Source of the DNA: an uncultured Oscillospiraceae bacterium
Lineage (GTDB): Bacteria; Bacillota; Clostridia; Oscillospirales; Oscillospiraceae
DNA: 11,662 nucleotides
Direction of reading: 5' to 3'
Assembly: GCA_948766235.1 (NCBI GenBank)
Contig: CAQCFX010000046.1
Span: 1 to 11,662 of the forward strand
Shown: positions 4,735 through 11,522 of the stretch, in pieces
Layout: every line of letters begins with the position of its first letter
Numbering within the stretch: position 1 is the first letter of the stretch
The notes under the pieces: model-generated
The model's input: the letters and a program-made list of their open reading frames with translations, nothing else
Told to the model about the DNA's origin: nothing
Database searches by the model: none
Made by a program: the position numbers and the translations under genes

Positions 4735-5517
4735 TTATTCGAAATCCTCCGGCACAAAAGCTTCTGCGGGCAGCAGATGGCTCAGCCCCACCAGCGCCTC
4801 GTCAAAGCCGCCTCCATCCCAGTGCACGGCTCGGCTTTTCAGCACCCTGCCCTCCCCTTCTCTCAGAGGAATGGAAGCGCTCACCCGCAGCCCCTGGCCG
4901 GGCGCGCAGTCCGCCATCAGCGTCCCCCCGTGAAGGCGGGCAATCCGATGGGCAATGGCCAGCCCCATTCCGCCCCGCCGCCAGTCAGGAAGGCGCTCCT
5001 CCTGGCTGGAAAACAGATAGGCCACCCGCTCGGGCGAAATGCCCGGCCCGTCGTCCGTCACAGTGAACACCGCCCGCTCCCCGGAGCGCTCCAGCGTCAC
5101 CGTCACCCGCCTGCCCGCCTGGGCGGCGTTGGCCGTCAGCTCCAGCAGCATTTGCCGAATCAGCGCCTCGTCCGCCCGGGCGCTCATCCTCTCCGGCCCG
5201 CTCACCGTCAGGCGCACCCCCGTCCGCTCCAGCAGACCCTCCATCCGCTCGCCCAGCTCCGCCGTCAGCTCGCCCAAATCCACTGCGGCCAGCTCCAGCC
5301 GGGGCGTTTCCTCCGCCAGCCGGCCGGCCAGCTCCAGCCGCCCCACCGTGCGCAGCATCCGGCAGATGCCTTGATTCAGCGCCGCCAAATACCCCCGGCT
5401 CTTTTCATCCCAGGCGCAGCGCTCCAGCATTTGGCTTGCCGCCGTCATCTGGGCCAGCTGTACGCGCAGCTCCGCCGCCGTCCGGGCCGTTCCCTTGTCC
5501 ACACTCTCCCGGTCCAT
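4735..5517 (-). CDS. Soluble histidine-kinase-like ATPase without phospho-acceptor His
   Basis: Seen: 260 residues with no membrane segment. The C-terminal two-thirds is a GHKL ATPase domain: N box around Asn-130 (LELTANAAQA), G1 box D155-D-G-P-G159, an F-box-like YLFS (167-170), and G2 box R-G-G-M-G-L (181-186) followed by AIAHRIARLHGG. The N-terminal helix AAELRVQLAQM (14-24) aligns by eye with the H box HELRTPLxxI of kinases, but the histidine position is Ala-15 and no other His lies near it. A tail of about 45 residues follows the ATPase domain. It may be a pseudokinase, a phosphatase or a partner-dependent ATPase. No response regulator is nearby. The ATG at 5515-5517 has AAGGAG 7 nt upstream. 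It has its own promoter with a probable Spo0A operator, so its likely context is sporulation or stationary-phase control (inference). Confidence 0.8.
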   Translation of the reverse strand: MDRESVDKGTARTAAELRVQLAQMTAASQMLERCAWDEKSRGYLAALNQGICRMLRTVGRLELAGRLAEETPRLELAAVDLGELTAELGERMEGLLERTGVRLTVSGPERMSARADEALIRQMLLELTANAAQAGRRVTVTLERSGERAVFTVTDDGPGISPERVAYLFSSQEERLPDWRRGGMGLAIAHRIARLHGGTLMADCAPGQGLRVSASIPLREGEGRVLKSRAVHWDGGGFDEALVGLSHLLPAEAFVPEDFE

Positions 5518-5610
5518 CTCCGCTCTCCTTCCGCCTGCAAGCCTTGCTCTCTTTCTATGCTATGCAAATCCGCGGTCTCGTCTCCTGGAAATGGCTTCCG
5601 TCTCCAGCGC

Positions 5611-5639
5611 GCTGTCGGATTTTGTCGAATTTTGTCGTC
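5611..5639. promoter_or_regulatory. Probable Spo0A operator (three TGTCG motifs, 10-bp period)
   Basis: On the plus strand TTTGTCGAA (5621-5629) is an exact match to the Spo0A box TTTGTCRAA. It is flanked by TTTGTCGTC (5631-5639, 7 of 9) and GCTGTCGGA (5611-5619, 6 of 9), so TGTCG recurs at exactly one helical turn. The boxes lie about +6 to +34 relative to the expected start of the kinase-like gene. In B. subtilis Spo0A binds just downstream of the abrB start to repress it, so repression is the likely outcome here. Confidence 0.6.
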
Positions 5640-5650
5640 AAATCCGTTAT

Positions 5651-5679
5651 ATTGTATCAGAGCCAACGCCCTATGACAA
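5651..5679 (-). promoter_or_regulatory. Promoter of the kinase-like gene
   Basis: On the minus strand the -35 box TTGTCA (5674-5679) and the -10 box TACAAT (5651-5656) are 17 bp apart. The expected start near 5644 gives a leader of about 127 nt. The Spo0A-type boxes begin a few bases downstream. Confidence 0.65.
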
Positions 5680-5696
5680 GGCAAAAAATGGGCGGA

Positions 5697-5750
5697 CTAA
5701 AGTGAAAAGACGAACCGAGACGGATATCTCGGTTCGTCTTTCGCTTTAGT
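5697..5750 (-). terminator. Terminator of the Mrp-like gene, long inverted repeat
   Basis: AAGACGAACCGAG (5707-5719) and its complement (5728-5740) form a 13-bp perfect stem with an 8-nt loop. The pairing extends outward to ACTAAAG / CTTTAGT with one mismatch and one bulge, giving about 22 pairs and taking in the stop codon of the Mrp-like gene. On the minus strand the core stem runs into TTTTCACTTT. It separates the Mrp-like gene from the kinase-like gene. Confidence 0.75.
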
Positions 5751-6570
5751 CCTTGTCCAGCAGCTGCGCCACTGCGGCCATGGGATTGGGCTGATAGGCC
5801 TCCACCCTCCCCTCGTCCACCGCCCGGGCCAGCGCCGGGTCGATGGGCAGCTTGGCCAGCACCGGCAGGGACAGCTGCGCCCCCAGCGCGTCGATGGTGC
5901 TCTCGCCAAACACGGGGTGCTCTCCGCCGCAGCCGGGGCAGCGGAAATAAGAGTAGTTCTCCACCAGGCCAAGCACCGGGATGTCCATCATCTCCGCCAT
6001 GCGCACCGCCTTGGTGACAATCATGCCTACCAGGGTCTGGGGGGCGGACACCACAATCACCCCGTCCACCGGCAGGGACTGGAACACCGTCAGCGGCACG
6101 TCTCCCGTTCCGGGGGGCATATCCACGAACAGGTAGTCCAGCTCCCCCCATACCACGTCCGTCCAGAACTGCTCCACCGCGCCGGCGATGACAGGACCCC
6201 GCCATACCACCGGGTCGGTCTCCCGCTCCATGAGCAGGTTCAGGCTCATCAGCTCCAGACCGCCCTCGGTGACGGCCGGGTAGATGCCCACCTCGCTGCC
6301 CTCCGCCCGGCGGTGGATGCCGAAGGCCCGGGGCACGGAGGGGCCGGTGATATCCGCGTCCAGGATGCCCACCTTTTTCCCCCGTGCCGCCATGGCGGCG
6401 GCCAGGGTGCAGGTGACGGCGGACTTGCCCACCCCGCCCTTGCCGCTGACCACGGCAATCACCTTTTTGATGCTGGACAGGGCGTTGGCCGGCTTGCGCA
6501 GGTCCTGGGGCGCGGCGCGCTCCCCGCAGCTCTCGCCGCAGGAAGAACAGTCGTGGGTGCACTCGCTCAT
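5746..6570 (-). CDS. Mrp/NBP35-family iron-sulphur cluster carrier ATPase
   Basis: A P-loop ATPase of the Mrp/ApbC family, thought to carry and hand over iron-sulphur clusters in the cytoplasm. Seen: 274 residues from the ATG at 6568-6570. The N-terminus has four cysteines (4, 8, 11, 15), resembling the ferredoxin-like cluster of NBP35 proteins. A deviant Walker A motif GKGGVGKS lies at 43-50, the DADITGPS switch follows, and the family signature FVDMPPGTGD is near residue 148. The cluster-holding CPGC motif is at 211-214. AAGGAG lies 10 nt before this ATG; a GTG two codons upstream (6576) is only 4 nt from it and less likely. Spacing from padR is 189 bp, divergent. No iron-sulphur assembly gene is adjacent. 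The family call is firm; the exact client is unknown. Confidence 0.93.
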   Translation of the reverse strand: MSECTHDCSSCGESCGERAAPQDLRKPANALSSIKKVIAVVSGKGGVGKSAVTCTLAAAMAARGKKVGILDADITGPSVPRAFGIHRRAEGSEVGIYPAVTEGGLELMSLNLLMERETDPVVWRGPVIAGAVEQFWTDVVWGELDYLFVDMPPGTGDVPLTVFQSLPVDGVIVVSAPQTLVGMIVTKAVRMAEMMDIPVLGLVENYSYFRCPGCGGEHPVFGESTIDALGAQLSLPVLAKLPIDPALARAVDEGRVEAYQPNPMAAVAQLLDKD

Positions 6571-6636
6571 TTTCACACATCTCCTTACCTCGCCGGGGCA
6601 TAAAATCCCCCAGCAAAAAAATTTTTCAAAAATACC

Positions 6637-6665
6637 TTGACAGGCGAGGTATCTCGTGCTATAGT
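6637..6665 (+). promoter_or_regulatory. Promoter of the padR operon
   Basis: The -35 box TTGACA (6637-6642, consensus) and the -10 box TATAGT (6660-6665) are 17 bp apart. An A/T-rich tract of about 20 bp precedes the -35 box. A near-palindrome fills the spacer, which points to repressor control. Confidence 0.8.
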
Positions 6666-6719
6666 AAGCTCACAAAGTTACTTCGGCTCATGAGGTATCT
6701 TGCTAAGCCGTGTATCTCG
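6645..6719 (+). promoter_or_regulatory. Probable PadR operator set
   Basis: CGAGGTATCTCG (6645-6656) sits between the -35 and -10 boxes; it is CGAG-N4-CTCG with full symmetry of the arms. A related TGAGGTATCTTG (6691-6702, 10 of 12) and a half copy GTGTATCTCG (6710-6719) lie in the leader. An inverted half-site TACCTCG is also found at 6586-6592 over the ribosome binding site of the divergent Mrp-like gene. The usual behaviour of PadR regulators is repression of their own operon, which fits. Confidence 0.55.
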
Positions 6720-6759
6720 GCAAATCAAAACTGACCACCAATCAAGAAGGGAGGACGCT

Positions 6760-7107
6760 ATGTCAATTTCTGCGGACACCCTGCGCGGACACACGGACAC
6801 TATCATTTTAGCACAACTTGCGCGCGGGGACAACTACGGTTACGAAATCAACAAAAACATTCAGCAGCTGACCCAGGGGGAGTATGGCCTCAAGGAGGCC
6901 ACTCTATACACCGCCTTCAAGCGGCTGGAGCAGTCCGGCTTCATCGCCTCCTATTGGGGAGACGACGGCCCCGGCGCCAGGCGGCGGTACTACGCCATCA
7001 CCGAGGAGGGCCGCAGGCACTGGGCGGAAGCCCGCCAGGAATGGGAAAACACCCGCGCTTTATTGGACGCGCTGATTTCTATCGAGGAGGACGAACACAA
7101 TGGATGA
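6760..7107 (+). CDS. PadR-family transcriptional regulator
   Basis: A small winged-helix repressor, usually a dimer, that controls its own operon. Seen: 115 residues. The winged helix spans about 12-85: TIILAQLARGDNYGYEINKNI, then the recognition-helix segment LKEATLYTAFKRLEQSGFI (44-62) and the wing SYWGDDGPGARRRYYAITEEG. The C-terminal helix (86-110) is the short dimerisation helix of the PadR-s2 type. The ATG at 6760 follows AAGGGAGG with 5 nt spacing; a TTG at 6700 would lie within the operators and lacks such a site. The stop overlaps the next start by 8 nt (ATGGATGA), implying coupled translation with the HAAS/DUF4097 gene, a pairing common in Firmicutes. Confidence 0.93.
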   Translation: MSISADTLRGHTDTIILAQLARGDNYGYEINKNIQQLTQGEYGLKEATLYTAFKRLEQSGFIASYWGDDGPGARRRYYAITEEGRRHWAEARQEWENTRALLDALISIEEDEHNG

Positions 7108-8887
7108 TATGAAGCTGAAACTGAACGCGGCCGTGGCTGCCCGGCTGAGCCCCGCCCCCGCTTCCCCCGCCAAGGACGAGCTGATTGAGGAGCTGTCCGA
7201 CAATCTGTACCGCCGCTTCCTGGAGATGAACGGCGCGGGCGTGCCCGAGGAGGAGGCCTTCCGCCGGGCCCTGGACGATTTGGGCGACGTAAACGAGCTG
7301 CTCAGCTACCTGGGCGTGGAGCCCGAGGAAAAGCCCGACGTGGTCGTCAACGGCCAGACCCAGATTAACACGGAGAACGGCCAGACCCGCATCATCACCC
7401 CAGACGGCAAGACCGTCATCATTAATAACCCGAAAAACCGCCCGATTACCATCAACACCGACGAGCCCGAGGAGATGCAGGCCGAACGGCTGGCCGCGGA
7501 AGCCGAGCGCATCCAAGCGGAGGCCGAACGGGCGCGGGCGGAAGCCGCCGGCGGGCCCGAGGGCCGCACGGACGAGCATGGGGACGTCCACTACGACTAC
7601 GGCTATGCCGGCGGCCAGAGCAGCCAGGGCGATCCGAGCGACCTGGACGCCATTCTGGCCAACGTGGGCGAAATCTGCCGGGTGGCCATGGACCAGGTGA
7701 AGGAGGCCGCCAAGCAGGCCAAGGACGCCATCCAGCGCCGCACCACCGTGGAAAAAGACAGCGGCCACATGAAGGTCCACTTCAGCACCAACCCCGAAGG
7801 GGTCACGCCGCCCACGCCCCCCACGCCGCCCACGCCGCCTACACCCCCCGAGGCAATCGGCTGGGAGTTCGAGGCGGAGCTGGACACCGACCAGGGCCGG
7901 TTCTTCGCCGGCGGCGGCCCTAAGGAGAAAAAGGACGTGGTATACGGCTTCGGCTATGACAAGGACCGGGGCGGCTTCTACGCCCAGTGGGGCGAGTACC
8001 AGGGCGACAGCCACGCCGGCCACACTGGCCCCCACTTCACCGGCGAGGATTCGGGTATGCACCCCAACGACGATGGCTCCTACTCCGTCACCGCCCTGAA
8101 GGACCTGCGGGGCCTTGAAATCATCACCACCGCCGGAGACGTGACCATTCACGTCAGCGAGGCCCCCGACGCCGGCGTCATCATCGACGGCGACGTGGAC
8201 GAGCTGAACGTGACCTGCTCCGCCGACGGGGTGCTCACCATCCGGGAGGGCCGCACCGCCTCCTCCTCCTTCTTCTCCCGCCGGGGCTTCTGCTCCGCCG
8301 ACGTGGAGCTGTATATCCCCCGCCGCCACTGGGATATCATCGCTGTGAACACCGCCAGCGGCGATGTGGAGATTGACCGGGACGGCCTGGACATCGACCA
8401 GTTCACCGTCCACACCGCCAGCGGCAATCTGAGCGCCCGGCTGCGCACCTGCACCCATCTGAATTTCAAGTCCGCCAGCGGCGATTTGGAGATTCACGGC
8501 GACTGCCTCCGCCTCCAGGCCGAGACCATGAGCGGCGACATTGCCCTGCGCGGCCAGGTGCAGGACGCCCTGCTGCACACCGCCAGCGGCGACATCGAGC
8601 TGGAAGGCCCGGTGGAGCAGCTGCGCGCCAACGCCATCAGCGGCGACGTAAGCGTGACCACCTCCCTCCTGCCGAAAGTTCTGGAGCTGTCCACCAAGTC
8701 CGGCGACTGCGAAGCCCGCCTGCCCGACGCGGGGCCCTTCACGCTGCGGATGAAGACCACCACCGGCGAGTTCGACTGCTCCTTCCCCATGAACTATATC
8801 AACGGCATGTTTGTCTATGGCGACGGCTCCGGCCCCGTCTATTCCATGACCACCATCAGCGGCGATGTGTCGCTGGAGCGCTACTGA
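7100..8887 (+). CDS. HAAS (DUF1700-like) plus DUF4097 beta-solenoid protein
   Basis: Function unknown; in Firmicutes such proteins are encoded beside PadR regulators and are thought to respond to envelope state. Seen: 595 residues. Residues 25-72 form a helical HAAS/DUF1700-type domain (KDELIEELSDNLYRRF...ALDDLGDVNELLSYLG). A linker follows with an N/Q-rich stretch (84-120) and an Ala/Glu coiled coil (125-150). An amphipathic helix lies at 181-213 and a Pro/Thr run, (PPT)n, at 237-250. From about 335 to the end is a DUF4097 domain: a right-handed beta-solenoid marked by SGD/SGN steps at 420, 441, 460, 478, 496, 514, 534 and 587. No signal peptide or membrane segment is visible, although relatives often have one, so it appears cytoplasmic unless PspC or another partner anchors it. 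Its start overlaps padR. Confidence 0.85.
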   Translation: MDDMKLKLNAAVAARLSPAPASPAKDELIEELSDNLYRRFLEMNGAGVPEEEAFRRALDDLGDVNELLSYLGVEPEEKPDVVVNGQTQINTENGQTRIITPDGKTVIINNPKNRPITINTDEPEEMQAERLAAEAERIQAEAERARAEAAGGPEGRTDEHGDVHYDYGYAGGQSSQGDPSDLDAILANVGEICRVAMDQVKEAAKQAKDAIQRRTTVEKDSGHMKVHFSTNPEGVTPPTPPTPPTPPTPPEAIGWEFEAELDTDQGRFFAGGGPKEKKDVVYGFGYDKDRGGFYAQWGEYQGDSHAGHTGPHFTGEDSGMHPNDDGSYSVTALKDLRGLEIITTAGDVTIHVSEAPDAGVIIDGDVDELNVTCSADGVLTIREGRTASSSFFSRRGFCSADVELYIPRRHWDIIAVNTASGDVEIDRDGLDIDQFTVHTASGNLSARLRTCTHLNFKSASGDLEIHGDCLRLQAETMSGDIALRGQVQDALLHTASGDIELEGPVEQLRANAISGDVSVTTSLLPKVLELSTKSGDCEARLPDAGPFTLRMKTTTGEFDCSFPMNYINGMFVYGDGSGPVYSMTTISGDVSLERY

Positions 8888-8899
8888 GGAGACACCAAC

Positions 8900-9073
8900 A
8901 TGAAACCTTTCGCTGTGTTTGATATCCGCCCCCACCGCGCCGGCGGCGCGGCCCGGAATAAGCGCCCCGAGCTGGACCACTGCTGCGCCCAGCTGGCCGC
9001 CCAAGGGATATTTTACGGTATCCTGCCCTCGGCAGGCGCCACGCTGCGCTCATCCAACCTTCTTCTGCGTTAG
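8900..9073 (+). CDS. Small hypothetical protein (57 aa)
   Basis: I do not recognise this gene. It lies between the DUF4097 gene (12 bp away) and pspC (17 bp away), in the same direction. TGAGGAGA, which includes the stop of the gene before, is a good ribosome binding site 7 nt before the ATG. The product begins MKPFAVFDIRPHRAGG, has a Cys-Cys pair at 28-29 and a weakly hydrophobic stretch QGIFYGILPSAGATL at 35-49 that is too short for a clear membrane helix. It ends SSNLLLR. Spacing and the ribosome binding site favour a real gene; its low complexity and lack of known relatives leave doubt. Confidence 0.5.
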   Translation: MKPFAVFDIRPHRAGGAARNKRPELDHCCAQLAAQGIFYGILPSAGATLRSSNLLLR

Positions 9074-9090
9074 AAAGGAGCCTGAACCAT

Positions 9091-9276
9091 ATGAAGCGTT
9101 TGTACCGTACCCAAGGCCCCGACGCCATCCTCTGCGGCGTGTGCGGAGGCATCGCCCGTTACTTCAATGTCGATCCCACGGTCGTGCGTTTAGCCACCGT
9201 TTTGCTGGTGGCGTTCGCGGGCTTATCCCTGTGGGTGTATATCATTGCCGCCCTGATTATGCCCAAAGAGTGCTGA
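9091..9276 (+). CDS. PspC-domain membrane protein
   Basis: A stand-alone PspC domain, the module found in the phage-shock/envelope-stress system. Seen: 61 residues. The N-terminal half has the PspC signature KRLYRTQGPDAILCGVCGG followed by IARYFNVDPTVVRL. One membrane segment spans about 33-57 (VRLATVLLVAFAGLSLWVYIIAALIMP). The end PKEC is typical. The length is that of single-domain PspC proteins in Firmicutes. The ATG at 9091 has AAAGGAG 10 nt upstream. Being last in the padR operon, it gives the only membrane segment among these products, so it is a likely membrane anchor or sensor for the HAAS/DUF4097 protein (inference). Confidence 0.93.
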   Translation: MKRLYRTQGPDAILCGVCGGIARYFNVDPTVVRLATVLLVAFAGLSLWVYIIAALIMPKEC

Positions 9277-9296
9277 ATGCCCGGGAGCAGGGAGCC

Positions 9297-9400
9297 TGGA
9301 CCGAAGCGAGGGCGAGCGACGGGGCGCACCGCGCCCCGGAGACCAGCCCGAGTCGGAGGGAAGGCGACCGTCGCGAAGGGCATGAAGCACAGCTACAGTG
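9297..9400 (+). repeat. Structured GC-rich intergenic repeat, copy B (after pspC)
   Basis: Plus-strand counterpart of copy A (791-893, inverted). It opens CTGGACCGAAGCGAGGG, has the hairpin GGGGCGC-ACC-GCGCCCC (9321-9337), and then the 24-bp core (9340-9363) identical to copy A. The element lies 20 bp after the pspC stop, before the operon terminator, so it is transcribed in sense like the other two copies. Its distal end merges into the tandem repeat that follows. Confidence 0.75.
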
Positions 9401-9483
9401 CTGAGCCGTCGCGAGCAGGCGAAGCACGACTACAGAGTGCGCAGCCGTCGCGAGCAGGCGAAGCACAACTACCAGGGAGCAGC
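9368..9483 (+). repeat. Three tandem units of 38-39 bp
   Basis: Units start with CCGTCGCGA at 9368, 9406 and 9445. Units 2 and 3 share CCGTCGCGAGCAGGCGAAGC and then ACTAC; unit 1 is more diverged. The unit resembles the distal end of copy A (CGTCGCGAACAGGCGAGGCG on the minus strand), so this looks like local amplification of the tail of the structured repeat. There are no unique spacers, so it is not a CRISPR array. Confidence 0.75.
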
Positions 9484-9514
9484 CCAATTCTGACAAGGTA
9501 TCGGCTGCGGGGCG

Positions 9515-9547
9515 CGGGCGGGCGCGATTGCCCGATCCGCCCGCCCG
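9515..9547 (+). repeat. GC-rich inverted repeat before the operon terminator
   Basis: CGGGCGGGCG (9515-9524) and CGCCCGCCCG (9538-9547) form a 10-bp perfect stem with a 13-nt loop. It is followed by TCCCCCAAAAA rather than T, so it is not a terminator itself; it may stabilise the 3' end of the mRNA. Confidence 0.5.
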
Positions 9548-9560
9548 TCCCCCAAAAAGC

Positions 9561-9600
9561 GCCCGACCGGGACTATCCTCCCCCGGCCGGGCCGTTTTTT
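9561..9600 (+). terminator. Terminator of the padR-pspC operon
   Basis: GCCCGACCGGG (9561-9571) and CCCGGCCGGGC (9582-9592) pair over 11 positions with one A.C mismatch around a 10-nt loop, followed by CG and six T (9595-9600). It ends the operon 285 bp after the pspC stop. Confidence 0.8.
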
Positions 9601-9611
9601 ATCCTGTCCCC

Positions 9612-9640
9612 TTGTAAAAGACCTATCCCCGTGATATGAT
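9612..9640 (+). promoter_or_regulatory. Promoter of pepF
   Basis: TTGTAA (9612-9617) and TATGAT (9635-9640) are 17 bp apart. The expected start near 9647 leaves a leader of about 30 nt. It follows directly after the terminator of the preceding operon. Confidence 0.6.
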
Positions 9641-9676
9641 ATAGCAAATTCGTTCCGACAGGAGGCTGTTATCATC

Positions 9677-11482
9677 ATGGCAGATGCGAAAAAAATTCCC
9701 CAGCGCAGCGAAATCCCCGTGGAGTACACCTGGAACACCGCCGACATCTTCCCCTCCGACCAGGCGTGGGAGGAGGAATTTGCCCAGGTCCAGGCCTTGA
9801 TCCGCACCCTCCCTGGCTACAAGGGCCGGCTGGGGGAGAGCGCCGACACTTTGTACGAATACCTCACCTTGTCCATCCAGACCGCCGACCGGGCCGTCAC
9901 CCTGGCCCGCTACGCCTTCCTCCGCCAGGACGAGGACACCCGGGTGGGCCAGTACCAGGCCATGGCAGGCAAGGGCGGCAGCCTGTTTGTGGAGCTGAAC
10001 TCCGCCACCGCCTTCGACGTCCCCGAGCTGCTGCGTATCACCCCCGAGACCCTGGAGCGCTTCTACGCCGAAAAGCCGGAGCTTACGCTGTACCGCCGGT
10101 ACTTCACCGTCCTCCAGGACCGCAAGGAGCACATTTTGTCCGACGCGGAGGAAAAGCTGCTGGCCGCCGCTGGGGAGATGGCCCAGGCCCCGGACGAAAT
10201 TTTCTCCAAGTTCACCGCCGCCGACCTCACCTTCCCCGACGCGGTGGACAAGGACGGAAACCGCCTGCCCCTGTCCAACGCCTCCTTCGTCCCCTATGAG
10301 ATGAGCGAGGACCGGGCGCTGCGCCGCTCCGCCTACGAGACCTATTACGACACCCTGGGCGGCTTCCGCAACACCGCCGCCGCCCTGCTGGACGCCGAGG
10401 CGAAAAAGCGCCGCTTCTTCTCCACCGCCCGGAAGTACGACTCCCCCCTGGCCGCCGCCGTCAGCGCCAACCGGGTGCCCCCGGAGGTGTACCGCAACCT
10501 GGTGGACACGGTGAACGCCAACCTGGACAAAATGCACCGCTATGTCCGCCTGCGCCGCAGGCTGCTGGGCGTGGACGAGCTGCATATGTACGACATCTAC
10601 GCCCCTATGGTGGCCGGCGCGTCCAAGACCATCTCTTTTGACGAGGCCAAATCCATCGTCTACGACGCCCTGGCCCCCATGGGCGAGGACTACCGGGCCA
10701 TCATCCGGGAGGGCTTTGACCACCGCTGGATTGACGTGTATGAGAACGCGGGCAAGCGCTCCGGCGGCTATATGAGCGACGTGGCGGTCCACCCCTATAT
10801 TCTGCTCAACCACAAGGACGATTTGGACAGTATGTTCACCCTGGCCCACGAGATGGGCCACGCGGTGCACTCCTATCTCAGCACCAAGACCCAGCCCTCG
10901 GTGTACAAGGACTACGTGATTTTTGTGGCCGAGGTGGCCTCCACCTGCAACGAGGCCCTGCTCATGGAGCACCTGCTGGCCAGCACCACCGACAAGAAGG
11001 AGCGGGCCTGGCTGCTCAACCACTTCCTGGAGCAGTTCAAGGGCACCCTGTACCGCCAGACCATGTTCGCCGAGTTCGAGCTGCGCATGGGCGAGCTCAA
11101 CGCCCAGGGCACGCCCCTCACCGCCGAGTTGCTGTGCGAGGAGTACAAGGCCCTCAACGCCAAATACTTCGGCCCCGACATGGTGACGGACGACCGCATC
11201 GCCCTGGAGTGGGCCCGCATCCCCCACTTCTACTACAACTACTACGTGTACCAGTACGCCACCGGCTACTCCGCCGCCATCGCCCTGTCCCGCCGCATTT
11301 TGAAGGAGGGAGAGCCAGCGGTCAAGGATATGCTGGGCTTCCTCTCCGGCGGCAGCTCCAAGGACCCCATCGACCTGCTGCGGGGGGCCGGGGTGGACAT
11401 GGCCAGCCCCAAGCCCATCCAGGACGCGCTGGCCCTGTTCGGCACGCTTTTGGACGAGATGGAGGCGCTTGTGGGTCAATAA
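9677..11482 (+). CDS. pepF: Oligoendopeptidase F (M3 family metallopeptidase)
   Basis: A cytoplasmic zinc peptidase that cuts short oligopeptides, mostly in peptide turnover. Seen: 601 residues, the usual length (about 600). The N-terminal helical domain opens with the family landmark YTWNTADIFPSDQAWEEE (17-34). The peptidase domain carries H391-E-M-G-H395 inside TLAHEMGHAVHSYLS, with Glu-419 (VAEVASTCNE) as third zinc ligand. The substrate-binding signature IPHFYYNYYVYQYATG lies near residue 515-530. No signal peptide is visible. The ATG at 9677 has AGGAGG 11 nt upstream, a little long but without a better alternative. It is a single-gene unit with its own promoter and terminator. Nothing looks damaged. 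Confidence 0.97.
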   Translation: MADAKKIPQRSEIPVEYTWNTADIFPSDQAWEEEFAQVQALIRTLPGYKGRLGESADTLYEYLTLSIQTADRAVTLARYAFLRQDEDTRVGQYQAMAGKGGSLFVELNSATAFDVPELLRITPETLERFYAEKPELTLYRRYFTVLQDRKEHILSDAEEKLLAAAGEMAQAPDEIFSKFTAADLTFPDAVDKDGNRLPLSNASFVPYEMSEDRALRRSAYETYYDTLGGFRNTAAALLDAEAKKRRFFSTARKYDSPLAAAVSANRVPPEVYRNLVDTVNANLDKMHRYVRLRRRLLGVDELHMYDIYAPMVAGASKTISFDEAKSIVYDALAPMGEDYRAIIREGFDHRWIDVYENAGKRSGGYMSDVAVHPYILLNHKDDLDSMFTLAHEMGHAVHSYLSTKTQPSVYKDYVIFVAEVASTCNEALLMEHLLASTTDKKERAWLLNHFLEQFKGTLYRQTMFAEFELRMGELNAQGTPLTAELLCEEYKALNAKYFGPDMVTDDRIALEWARIPHFYYNYYVYQYATGYSAAIALSRRILKEGEPAVKDMLGFLSGGSSKDPIDLLRGAGVDMASPKPIQDALALFGTLLDEMEALVGQ

Positions 11483-11490
11483 AAACAAAC

Positions 11491-11522
11491 AAAAGGCCCC
11501 CACCGAAAGGTGGGGGTCTTTT
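11491..11522. terminator. Bidirectional terminator between pepF and the SLH gene
   Basis: AAAAGGCCCCCACC (11491-11504), a GAAA tetraloop and GGTGGGGGTCTTTT (11509-11522) form a 14-bp stem with one wobble. T follows on the plus strand, and on the minus strand the stem is followed by TGTTTGTTTTTATT. It can therefore end pepF and the convergent gene alike. Confidence 0.85.

Noticed and set aside
6700..6759. Longer padR start at the TTG at 6700
   Set aside because: It lacks a ribosome binding site and would lie within the operator copies; the ATG at 6760 has AAGGGAGG at good spacing and begins where the PadR domain does.
7800..7852. Pro-Thr coding repeat as a nucleotide repeat element
   Set aside because: The triplet-of-codons run (PPT)n is a normal low-complexity linker in the protein, not a mobile or regulatory repeat.
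7079..9004. A 641-codon open frame on the minus strand opposite padR/DUF4097
   Set aside because: It mirrors the codon structure of the GC-rich sense genes, gives a Gly/Ala/Val/His-rich product without known motifs and has no ribosome binding site.
9368..9483. Short CRISPR array
   Set aside because: The units are contiguous with no unique spacers, and no cas gene is near.
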